5,663 nt of DNA from Planctomycetota bacterium (GCA_007127275.1 SKZP01000428.1:1-5663), one strand, 5' to 3'. Counted from the stretch's first letter, positions 1 to 5,663 are shown. Numbers and translations: made by a program. Notes: generated from the sequence alone by a model not told the origin.

Positions 1-177
1 ATTGTCAAGGGCCGCGCCCGCGACATCATGCTGCGCGACGGCGACATCGTATACGTCGACTCGGATTCGCTGCACGACATCAACGTCGCAATTTCCAAGA
101 TCACGCCACTGTTCAACTTCGCCGAGCGCCCGCTTGGCACCTACGAAACCTATCGCGACTTCGACTTCACTCGCTGA
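1..177 (+). CDS. Polysaccharide export outer-membrane protein (Wza/OPX-like), C-terminal fragment
   Basis: The frame is open from base 1 and ends at TGA 175-177, leaving 58 visible residues; the start lies upstream of the window. The fragment contains LRDGDIVYV (residues 11-19), the form commonly seen at the end of SLBB/polysaccharide-export modules. A tail with mixed hydrophobic and aromatic residues follows (ISKITPLFNF, then GTYETYRDFDF), resembling the C-terminal segment of OPX proteins that place a helix or tail in the outer membrane. Family members form the outer-membrane channel for capsule or exopolysaccharide, working with a Wzc/BY-kinase-type inner-membrane partner. No partner gene is visible; polysaccharide genes would be expected upstream, outside the window. 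The assignment rests on a short fragment, so the subtype (Wza, GumB, EpsY-like) cannot be given. Confidence 0.7.
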   Translation: MVKGRARDIMLRDGDIVYVDSDSLHDINVAISKITPLFNFAERPLGTYETYRDFDFTR

Positions 178-417
178 TGGGCCCAGGTCCGCGGGCATTT
201 GCAACCGCGGATTCGAACAGGCGGGCGCGCGGGAAACAAGAGCGACCAGCCCCGGTCCGTAGGGCCGGCCTCCGTGCTCTCTACCGTTCCAAGGCCTCGA
301 CCAACTTGACGCGCGAAGCGCAGCATTGGCCTGGAGAGGCCGCAGGAACGCAAGGTCCAGACCCGCCTTGCCTACGTGGTTCCGTCCATGTTTCTGCAAC
401 TAGTGGTGGCAGCTCCT
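178..417. other. Intergenic stretch with no recognisable gene
   Basis: About 240 bases between the export gene and the MITE-like element. I see no open frame with protein-like composition, no tRNA cloverleaf and no clear rho-independent terminator. Two small dyads are visible: a near-palindrome around 261-271 (AGGGCCGGCCT), inside a stretch resembling the short GC palindromic repeats common in high-GC genomes, and a hairpin GGCCT-GGAG-AGGCC at 328-341. Neither is followed by a T-run. Termination of the upstream gene could occur here, but the sequence does not prove it. Confidence 0.4.
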
Positions 418-584
418 GCTTTCAAGCCTTGCATGCCGCAAGTGGGGAAACGGAGTCCTTGCAAGCCCACGGCTTGCGGCCTGCGGCCCGTGGGTGAAGT
501 GCCGGAGGTGGACGGACCCACGGGCCGCAGGCCGTGGGCTTGTTCTCGAGGTTTCCCCATTTGCGGGATGCACGGGCTTTCAAG
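418..584. mobile_element. MITE-like non-autonomous element with 9-bp target duplication
   Basis: A perfect 9-bp direct repeat, GCTTTCAAG, lies at 418-426 and again at 576-584, and the match stops exactly at 9 bases on both sides. Exactly between the copies is a 149-bp segment (427-575) whose first 25 bases (427-451) and last 25 bases (551-575) are inverted repeats matching at 22 of 25 positions, both ending inward in GGGGAAAC. The flush junction between direct repeats and inverted ends is the classic signature of a transposed element with a 9-bp target duplication. It is far too short for a transposase, so it would be mobilised in trans (inference). The interior is a second inverted repeat. 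The right end lies 77 bases before the lpxC start and 7 bases before a candidate promoter. A REP/BIME-type repeat is the alternative reading, but it would not explain the flanking duplication. Confidence 0.65.
462..542. repeat. Internal inverted repeat of the MITE-like element
   Basis: The left arm (462-495) and right arm (516-542) are perfect inverted copies, apart from a 7-base near-tandem duplication (TTGCGGC next to CTGCGGC) in the left arm. They enclose a 20-base loop (496-515). Each arm is itself a dyad of the form CCCACGG...CCGTGGG, so the region can fold either as one long stem or as two short hairpins. The same CCCACGG/CCGTGGG core recurs after lpxC (1561-1674). Confidence 0.8.
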
Positions 585-591
585 TCGTGCG

Positions 592-620
592 TTGCCAGTG
601 AAGGGCGGTAAAAGTATCCT
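592..620 (+). promoter_or_regulatory. Candidate sigma-70 promoter for lpxC
   Basis: TTGCCA (592-597, 5/6 to the -35 consensus) and TATCCT (615-620, 4/6 to the -10 consensus) are separated by the optimal 17 bases. The predicted transcription start, about base 627, lies downstream of the GTG at 623 and upstream of the TTG at 662. If the promoter is real, the TTG is the usable lpxC start. The match is good, but such hexamers occur by chance, and the housekeeping sigma consensus of this organism is unknown. Confidence 0.4.
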
Positions 621-661
621 CGGTGCGCACGCATGGACGCCCCTTTTGCCTTTTCACTGCC

Positions 662-1519
662 TTGCCGCGTCAACGTACCATCCGAGAGCGCGCCAGCTTG
701 AGTGGGATCGGTTTGCACAGCGGCGCGCGCTGCACCGTTACGCTGCTTCCGGCCGAGGCCGGTACGGGGATTGTGCTTGCTCGTGCCGACTTGCCGGGCT
801 CGCCGGAGGTGAGGGCGCATTGGCGCTACATTACCGAGCGCGAACGTCGCACCGCCTTGCTCAACGAGTCCTGCGAGATTCACACCGTCGAGCACCTCCT
901 CTCGGCGCTGCGCGGCCTGCAAGTGGACAATGTGCGCGTCGAGGTGGACGCGATCGAATTGCCCGGGATGGACGGCTCCGCGGCCGAGTATGTTAATCTC
1001 GTCCAGCAAGCGGGGCTCGTCGAGCAGGAGGCATCTCGCCGCGTCGTCACGCTGCGCCACCCCATTTGGCACGTGGTCGGGGGGATGACGCTCGTGGCGC
1101 TGCCGCCGTCGGCCGGTGAGTTTCATGTGTCCTCCACGCTCGACTACCCGCACCCGTTGCTCAAGCAGTTCGTCGAGACAAGTCTTGAGCCGGAAACGTA
1201 TGCGCGCGACATTGCCCCGGCCCGCACGTTCGTGCTCGAGCAGGAGGCGCGCATGCTGCAGGCGGCGGGTCTTGGCAAGGGAGCCGACACCACGAATACG
1301 CTCGTGATGGGAGACGCGGGGCCGGTGGAGAACTCGCTGCGCTTTCCGGACGAGTGCGCCCGCCACAAGGTGCTCGACCTGATCGGCGACCTTTCGCTGT
1401 TGGGTACCGACCTGCGCGCTCGCATCCTTAGCATCCGCTCGGGTCATGCGGCCAACCAAGCGCTGATTCGCCAAATCGGTGAAGCCTTAGAAAAAGGCGA
1501 GCTCGAGGCCGAAGGCTAG
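662..1519 (+). CDS. lpxC: UDP-3-O-acyl-N-acetylglucosamine deacetylase (LpxC)
   Basis: This zinc amidase catalyses the committed step of lipid A synthesis, removing the acetyl group from UDP-3-O-acyl-GlcNAc in the cytoplasm. The 285-residue product shows all hallmarks: an N-terminal QRTI with GIGLHSG (15-21), HTVEH with general base Glu77 and zinc ligand His78, the MDGSAAEYV segment (103-111), ART (187-189), RHKVLDLIGDL with zinc ligands His235 and Asp239 plus Lys236, and SGH with His262. TTG 662 is chosen because it aligns residue for residue with the E. coli start (GxGLH and HxxEH positions agree within one). GTG 623 would add 13 residues unlike the family, and the candidate promoter would start transcription downstream of it. 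No clear Shine-Dalgarno site precedes the TTG. Length is near the E. coli enzyme (305), with a shorter C-terminal tail. The gene stands alone, without fabZ/lpxA or ftsZ beside it, and converges on the GTPase operon. Confidence 0.95.
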   Translation: MPRQRTIRERASLSGIGLHSGARCTVTLLPAEAGTGIVLARADLPGSPEVRAHWRYITERERRTALLNESCEIHTVEHLLSALRGLQVDNVRVEVDAIELPGMDGSAAEYVNLVQQAGLVEQEASRRVVTLRHPIWHVVGGMTLVALPPSAGEFHVSSTLDYPHPLLKQFVETSLEPETYARDIAPARTFVLEQEARMLQAAGLGKGADTTNTLVMGDAGPVENSLRFPDECARHKVLDLIGDLSLLGTDLRARILSIRSGHAANQALIRQIGEALEKGELEAEG

Positions 1520-1560
1520 CAGTCCGTCAAGATTGATGTCGTGGGTGTGCAGGTGACTAA

Positions 1561-1633
1561 CAAGCCCACGGGCTTCGCCCGTGAGTCTGGGGTGCAAACA
1601 GGATCCGACCCACGGGCGAAGCCCGTGGGCTTT
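1561..1633. repeat. Paired palindromic repeats in the convergent gap after lpxC
   Basis: The left arm (1561-1585) and right arm (1609-1633) are inverted copies matching at 23 of 25 positions, with a 23-base spacer. Each arm is also a hairpin: CCCACGGGC-TTC-GCCCGTGAG at 1565-1585, and the perfect 9-bp stem, 3-base loop CCCACGGGC-GAA-GCCCGTGGG at 1609-1629. The arrangement copies that of the MITE interior upstream of lpxC (CAAG, then CCCACGG, at the outer edge), but no MITE-type terminal repeats are seen here. Lying between convergent genes, it could help terminate both transcripts, though there is no T-run. Confidence 0.8.
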
Positions 1634-1653
1634 GCCCGTACCGTGCGACCCTC

Positions 1654-1674
1654 CGCACGGGCGAAGTCCGTGGG
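1654..1674. repeat. Third, degenerate copy of the GC palindrome
   Basis: CGCACGGGC-GAA-GTCCGTGGG is a copy of the 1609-1629 palindrome in the same orientation, with two substitutions that weaken the stem. It makes the post-lpxC block a cluster of three units, the form taken by REP-like repeats. Confidence 0.7.
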
Positions 1675-1801
1675 CGCGGCGCGAACTCCGTTATCCACCA
1701 TTTCTGATGCCGCTGTATTGCCCCCATCCGCGGGAAGGGGACGAGCATGCCTTGTTGTCGCCCGGCAGGGGGACGAGGGTCGCCCAGGCCGGAGCCTGCG
1801 G
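1675..1801. other. Convergent intergenic remainder, possible weak terminator
   Basis: No gene is seen. GGGGACGAG occurs twice (1737-1745 and 1769-1777). A short hairpin CAGGC-CGGA-GCCTG (1785-1798) sits a few bases after the stop codon of the leftward gene. It could slow polymerase but lacks a T-run, so it is only a weak terminator candidate. Confidence 0.3.
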
Positions 1802-3748
1802 TCAGTCCCGGTAAACGGGGATGCTTGCGTCGGGAAATCCGGCGCGACGGGTGGCCTCGGTGGGCTCGACGTAGAACCGTTCCAGTGCGAGGGTCATCGC
1901 CACGCCGCCGTGGGCGTCGCTCAACGGGATGCGCAGCGGAGAGTCCGCGGCGAGTACCGCGTCAACGTTCGGCACCTCGGAGCGGCCGGCCACTTCGACG
2001 GGCTGCGGCGGTTGCTCGGCGGCGACTTGCTTGGATGCCGGCGGATGCACGAGTGCGCGGACACGTAGCTCGCCGCCGGTCTCGCCCGGCCCAAACGACA
2101 GGTGTGGTGCTGGCAACTCCTCCGGGGGCATCTGCACCGTCAACGGCTTCGTCAGCCGCCAATGCCGGCTCGGCAGCACCGCACCGGGCAATACGTAATC
2201 CATGCGGATGGGATGCACGGCGTAGTCTGCCGGCAGCGTCAGTTCGAGTACAAGGCGGTAACTCACGGCGAGGTCCGAGGCGGCACGGCCGTCGAGTCGC
2301 CATCCCGTCAGCGCGACCTCGGTGGCAAAGCGGCGAAGCTTCGGCGGCCACTTCGTCGCCTCCGGCGGCGCGGACTCGTGCAGCCACTTGCGGAACGGCT
2401 CGAGGAAACGCTCGAACTCCTCGCGAGCGCTCGCGTCACCGTTGCGCCCCCCCCAGAGGCCCGTCGCACGCCAGCGGGCGTGGAACTTGTCGAGGGCCGC
2501 TTGGGTTTCGGAACTCAACGACGTAGCCTCCGGCGGCGGCGCAGGTCCGGGCGGCGTGTCGTCAGCGGGGTCCGGCACAGGGTCGCCGGGAGGCTCGCCC
2601 GCGGTGCCGCTTGGTCGGTCACTGGGTTCGCTGTTCTGGCTAACCGCAGGTTTCTCCGCATTGCCGTTGGGGGCGCCGTCGGGTGGCACAGGCTCGAGCA
2701 GCCAACTTGCGAGAGCGACGCCGACGCCGAGCGCAAGCACGGCAAGCAGGACGCGCCCGGAGCGCCACGCGTTCTTGCTCAGGCGACGTCGGTCGTTCGG
2801 CGCCGGCCGGGGGACGTGAACGGGCGTGCGCTGCGGTTCAGCTTCCGGCGTGGCGGCGGCCAGTGCGGCGGCGGCTTGCAACGCAGCGGCGGTGCTTTGG
2901 CGCCAGACCTCGAGAGGGGCGCTAGCGTCCGTTGCTCCAGCACCGGGTGTGTAGCGCTCCACCACGCGGCGCCAGTCCTCTTCGGCCTGTGGCGAATGCG
3001 CCGGCGCGGCGAGCAGCTTCAGGCGCGCCGCACTCGTCCCCGGACGGAACGAGTGGGTCAAGAACGGAACGCGCACCCGTTCCTCCGGCGGTAGCGCCGT
3101 GTGCACCTCGCGCAGCGCCGCTTCCAAGTCGCGTGCCGGCGTGCGCGGACTGCGTGCGCGAATCAGCACACAACGGTTCGAGCGAACTGCTTCGAGTACG
3201 TGCGTTAGCGACTCGTGCACCTGCGGCGGTCGTTGATACGGCGAGGACGCTTCCCCCCCTTCTCTCGCCGTCGCTTGCCCGTGTGGCGTATACTCGAAGT
3301 CGGCGACGCGCGCCTCCGGGTCGTCAATGAACGGGAACGCCCGCTCGCTTAGGACGGGCTCGAACAACGGCCACGGATTGAAGGACAAGGCCGCCGCCTG
3401 CTCCTCGGTCAGCAGCAATACGCTGAAGTTGAGAATGCCGGTACGGCCGTGACGGTCCGGCTTGTCCGAGGCGCGGGCGAGGCCGGCGACCCACACCGTG
3501 CCCGTGCTGGCGGGGCCTGCTGGCGCGAACAGTGGCGCAAACAAGCACGCGCGCTCGAAGCCGGTAAGCGTGTCGGGCTGGCCGAGCAGGCCGTGGAAGA
3601 AGCCGTCAAGCGCACGGGAACTCACCAGCGCCGCGGCCGTCGGGGAGAAGCCAAGCACCTGGTAGTCCGGATTGAGCCGCGTCTCGACCCGCGTATAAAT
3701 CACACGGGCCAAGCGCATCGAGGCAGCGGCAGCGAAAGGTTCCGTCAT
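1802..3748 (-). CDS. GAP1-like GTPase-associated membrane protein
   Basis: A 648-residue protein; I recognise its N-terminal part only by pattern. Residues about 10-260 resemble the GTPase-associated protein 1 (GAP1) N-terminal module: VIYTR near the start (16-20), GFSP (33-36), DRHGRTG (98-104) followed by NFSVLL (107-112), and later a LPPEERVRVPFLT stretch. GAP1 proteins are encoded beside GTPases in predicted conflict systems; the name does not mean GTPase-activating. A basic segment (RRRLSKNAWRSGR, about 320-332) precedes one membrane span (about 333-351), predicting a cytoplasmic N-terminus. A Pro/Asp/Glu-rich linker (about 353-409) leads to a C-terminal domain (410-648), probably beta-rich and extracytoplasmic, that I do not recognise. 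ATG 3748 is chosen for the AAGGA just upstream. GTG 3772, one base after the GTPase stop, and ATG 3718 are alternatives. Either of the two upstream starts implies co-transcription and likely translational coupling with the GTPase. The frame crosses runs of eight G (2454-2447) and seven G (3259-3253). Confidence 0.65.
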   Translation of the reverse strand: MTEPFAAAASMRLARVIYTRVETRLNPDYQVLGFSPTAAALVSSRALDGFFHGLLGQPDTLTGFERACLFAPLFAPAGPASTGTVWVAGLARASDKPDRHGRTGILNFSVLLLTEEQAAALSFNPWPLFEPVLSERAFPFIDDPEARVADFEYTPHGQATAREGGEASSPYQRPPQVHESLTHVLEAVRSNRCVLIRARSPRTPARDLEAALREVHTALPPEERVRVPFLTHSFRPGTSAARLKLLAAPAHSPQAEEDWRRVVERYTPGAGATDASAPLEVWRQSTAAALQAAAALAAATPEAEPQRTPVHVPRPAPNDRRRLSKNAWRSGRVLLAVLALGVGVALASWLLEPVPPDGAPNGNAEKPAVSQNSEPSDRPSGTAGEPPGDPVPDPADDTPPGPAPPPEATSLSSETQAALDKFHARWRATGLWGGRNGDASAREEFERFLEPFRKWLHESAPPEATKWPPKLRRFATEVALTGWRLDGRAASDLAVSYRLVLELTLPADYAVHPIRMDYVLPGAVLPSRHWRLTKPLTVQMPPEELPAPHLSFGPGETGGELRVRALVHPPASKQVAAEQPPQPVEVAGRSEVPNVDAVLAADSPLRIPLSDAHGGVAMTLALERFYVEPTEATRRAGFPDASIPVYRD

Positions 3749-3750
3749 TT

Positions 3751-3755
3751 TCCTT
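3751..3755 (-). promoter_or_regulatory. Shine-Dalgarno candidate for the GAP1-like gene
   Basis: On the minus strand AAGGA is followed by two A residues and ATG 3748. The purine run is convincing but the spacing is shorter than the usual 5-9 bases. No comparable motif precedes GTG 3772 or ATG 3718, which is why ATG 3748 was preferred. Confidence 0.4.
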
Positions 3756-3773
3756 GGGTGCGGCGGACTCACG

Positions 3774-5663
3774 CTAGCGGATTTCGAATTCGAGGGTGAC
3801 GAACTCGTTGGCGCTTCCCTCGGTCTTGCGGTAGATCAGCGGCTCGCTAAAGATTTGTTGCAGCGCTCTCGGTGTCGAGTCGCTCCAGGTGTGGATCAGG
3901 ACGTCGGAGTTGAAGACCAGCAGCGTGCGGTTCTCATCCCACACCTCGACGCGGATCTCGTCGTAGGCACGCCAGCGGACCGTGAAGTCGGCGTCCCACT
4001 GCGGACGGTCGTTGTTGAGCTGGCCGCGGTGCTCCGTCTCCAACGCGACGTCGTCGTTCACGTAGACAATCACGTACAGGCTCGGCGTCGGCTTGTCCTC
4101 CAGTCGTCCGTGCCCCCGCAGGAGACGCAGGTTGTATGTGCGGCGCTCGCTCACCTCGCGCAGGAAGTTGATGCGCGCCTGCGCCTCGTCGCGGTGCTCC
4201 GGCGTCTTGTAGCGCGACAGGCTCGTGATGTATTGCTCGTAGCGCTCAATGACCGGCAGCAGGTCGCGGCGCGGATCACCCCCTTCAATCTCCATGCGCT
4301 CGTTGAACAGGCTCTCGAGGTTGTGCCACTTGCTCTTTTCCCAGGCGCGCAGTTGCCGTTGAAACTCGTCGTAGGGGGTGGGGTTCAGGTCGAGTTTGTG
4401 TTGCAGCGGCTCGTCGAGGTCCTTGAGGCTTTCGAGGAAGCCGTGAATCATCACGACGTTCTCCTCGTGGTCCTGCGAGTGCAGTGAAACGCGACGCATG
4501 ATCCGCGTCCAATCTTCGCGGTAGGGCTGCAGCCGAAGTTGCGTGAGCCGACGCTTGGCGCGCTCCTCGTAGCCGGGCTCGTCGAGCCTTTCCATGAGTT
4601 CGAGGTAGTCGAGGTAGCCCTCGACGTTGTCGCGTGTCTCGGCACGTTGCCAGGCCGCCGCCGCATACGCCCGGCGCGCCTCGGCGAGTTTTCGTCGCAC
4701 CTCCTCGCGGTAACGGCGGTTGGCGTACCGTCCGAGGTGTCGCTCCGCTTCGAGGTAGGCCTGGGCGAGCGCCTCGAGTGCCTCGAGTTTGTGTGGACGT
4801 GCCTCGGCCGCTTCCGCGAAGGCACGCCAGTCGCGCTCGTCGAGTTCCCGCAGGATGGCCGTGCGCGTCCGCTCGAAGGTGCGCTCGCCGTCACGCGGCA
4901 ACAATAGCCGCAGCATTCCCAGCGACGCCTCCTGCTCGGCGACCCGTTCGAGATTGCGCTCAAGCTCCGTGCGTGTCGCCTGCGAGAGATCCTCGGCGAG
5001 CGCCTCAACGGCTCCCATCCGTTGCGTGGCCTCGAACCAGGCAAGGGTGAGCCCCAGCGCGAGGCCGCCGAGCAGGATCACCAGCAGCGAAAGGCCGAGG
5101 CCACGACGGCGCCGCCTGCGGTGTTGCCGGCGCGTACGCAATACGAAGCGTACCGGTGCCACTACGTTCTGCGGCTCGAGCCGCGCATGCGGCAGCTTTT
5201 CGCCGGTCGCCGGGTCGAGGAAGTTGCGGCCAATGGCGCTGGTAAGAAAGGTGGACGGGTAGCGGATGTAGCGGCTGAACTCGTCGCGCAAGTGCTTCAG
5301 CGCCCGGTCGAGACGCTGGCGCACCGCCTCGTTGTCAAGGTCAATGGCGTCCGTCTGCGTCGCCACCAGCGCGAACGGCTCGTGAATGGGGCCCGAGCCG
5401 CGCGACTTCCGCTCGGTCAGGTAGCGCAGCACCTGCTTGTAGAGCAGAAACTCGTTGAAGAAGCGCTGGAACTGCTCATCCTGCTCATCCAAAAGCAACA
5501 CCCGCGCGTTGACGAGAAAGATGTAGGCGTCGCAGTCCAGAAAATACTGCGCGAGCTGGTGCAAGTCCGGCGGCAAGTCCTTCGGCTCGGTCGACTCGCT
5601 TGCGTAGATTTCGGAAAGGTCGCCGCCGCGGTAGTCCATGATGCAGGCGAGCACCGCGTCGTC
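3774..5663 (-). CDS. Membrane GTPase with helical repeats and C2-like C-terminus (5' end missing)
   Basis: The frame is open at the window's right edge, so the P-loop (G1) and G2 are not seen; 629 residues are visible, ending at TAG 3776-3774. Numbering from the first visible residue: a hydrophobic strand running into DYRGG (10-14) fits the G3/Walker B motif, ATQTD (101-105) is a G4 variant with Gln for the usual Lys, and TSA (141-143) fits G5. This suggests a TRAFAC-type GTPase domain like those paired with GAP1 proteins. A very basic run (RRQHRRRRRR, about 178-187) precedes one membrane span (188-210), so the GTPase should be cytoplasmic and the rest extracytoplasmic. Residues 211-510 are alpha-helical, Arg/Glu-rich, with recurring units of a Tyr/Leu helix followed by YxExxxRRxLxxL-type helices. 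Residues about 520-629 look like a C2-type beta sandwich: SLYVIVYVND, then PQWDADF, then IRVEVWDEN. It immediately precedes the GAP1-like gene. The general layout parallels T6SS TssM (GTPase, span, helices, beta domain), but I see no TssM sequence signature. Confidence 0.7.
   Translation of the reverse strand, partial: DDAVLACIMDYRGGDLSEIYASESTEPKDLPPDLHQLAQYFLDCDAYIFLVNARVLLLDEQDEQFQRFFNEFLLYKQVLRYLTERKSRGSGPIHEPFALVATQTDAIDLDNEAVRQRLDRALKHLRDEFSRYIRYPSTFLTSAIGRNFLDPATGEKLPHARLEPQNVVAPVRFVLRTRRQHRRRRRRGLGLSLLVILLGGLALGLTLAWFEATQRMGAVEALAEDLSQATRTELERNLERVAEQEASLGMLRLLLPRDGERTFERTRTAILRELDERDWRAFAEAAEARPHKLEALEALAQAYLEAERHLGRYANRRYREEVRRKLAEARRAYAAAAWQRAETRDNVEGYLDYLELMERLDEPGYEERAKRRLTQLRLQPYREDWTRIMRRVSLHSQDHEENVVMIHGFLESLKDLDEPLQHKLDLNPTPYDEFQRQLRAWEKSKWHNLESLFNERMEIEGGDPRRDLLPVIERYEQYITSLSRYKTPEHRDEAQARINFLREVSERRTYNLRLLRGHGRLEDKPTPSLYVIVYVNDDVALETEHRGQLNNDRPQWDADFTVRWRAYDEIRVEVWDENRTLLVFNSDVLIHTWSDSTPRALQQIFSEPLIYRKTEGSANEFVTLEFEIR

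Noticed and set aside
190..230. A tRNA T-loop-like TTCGAAT sequence on the minus strand
   Set aside because: The flanking bases do not form the 5-bp T stem, and no acceptor or anticodon arms can be placed.
376..996. A 206-codon plus-strand frame, including ATG 633, overlapping the lpxC start
   Set aside because: Its upstream part is encoded by the palindromic repeats, and its downstream part is lpxC read in another frame. It shows no protein-like pattern.
422..1474. A 350-codon open frame antisense to lpxC
   Set aside because: It is longer than lpxC but runs through the repeat element and directly opposite conserved LpxC motifs. Its composition is that of a GC-rich shadow frame.
1561..1674. 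A possible CRISPR array
   Set aside because: The units are palindromic, alternate in orientation, have unequal spacing and no unique spacers of constant length; they are REP-like repeats.
1785..1798. A rho-independent terminator for the leftward operon
   Set aside because: The stem is only 5 bp and no T-run follows on the minus strand, so it is kept only as a weak possibility.
2102..3094. A 330-codon plus-strand frame opposite the GAP1-like gene
   Set aside because: Arg/Gly/Ala-rich low-complexity translation typical of the antisense frame of a high-GC gene; the minus-strand frame has the recognisable domains.
3855..4487. A 210-codon plus-strand frame opposite the GTPase gene
   Set aside because: Its Val/Leu-rich sequence mirrors the Glu/Asp/Arg-rich helices on the other strand; no motif or ribosome site supports it.

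Overview
The window is GC-rich, and its genes point to a Gram-negative (diderm) bacterium. It holds the end of a polysaccharide-export outer-membrane protein gene and a complete lipid A gene, lpxC. High GC, dense palindromic intergenic repeats and a large membrane GTPase gene pair are typical of complex, often uncultured lineages (Myxococcota, Binatota, Acidobacteriota or Planctomycetota grade). The sequence does not allow a firmer placement.

Layout. Bases 1-177 (+) are the last 58 codons of a Wza-like export protein. Bases 178-661 are non-coding. They contain a compact MITE-like element (418-584) with 25-bp terminal inverted repeats (22/25 matching), a perfect 9-bp flanking direct repeat and a strong internal fold-back. 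A candidate sigma-70 promoter (592-620) follows. Bases 662-1519 (+) are lpxC, most likely starting at TTG 662. The convergent gap 1520-1801 carries further GC palindromes with the same core as the MITE interior. Bases 1802-5663 (-) are two tightly spaced genes read leftwards. The upstream one (3774-5663, its start lies off the window) encodes a GTPase domain, one membrane span, a long helical-repeat region and a C2-like beta domain. The downstream one (1802-3748) encodes a protein resembling the GTPase-associated protein 1 (GAP1) N-terminal module, followed by one membrane span, a Pro/Asp/Glu-rich linker and an uncharacterised C-terminal domain.

How the genes work together. The left part concerns the envelope (polysaccharide export, lipid A). 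The right part is the most interesting: a two-gene operon of bitopic proteins. Both are predicted to put their nucleotide-handling or GAP1-like modules in the cytoplasm and to send large C-terminal parts across the inner membrane. GTPase-GAP1 pairs have been predicted by comparative genomics to be NTP-dependent biological conflict (immunity-like) systems. This pair fits that theme but has an unusual envelope-spanning layout. The P-loop half of the GTPase and any upstream partners lie outside the window, so function here is inferred.
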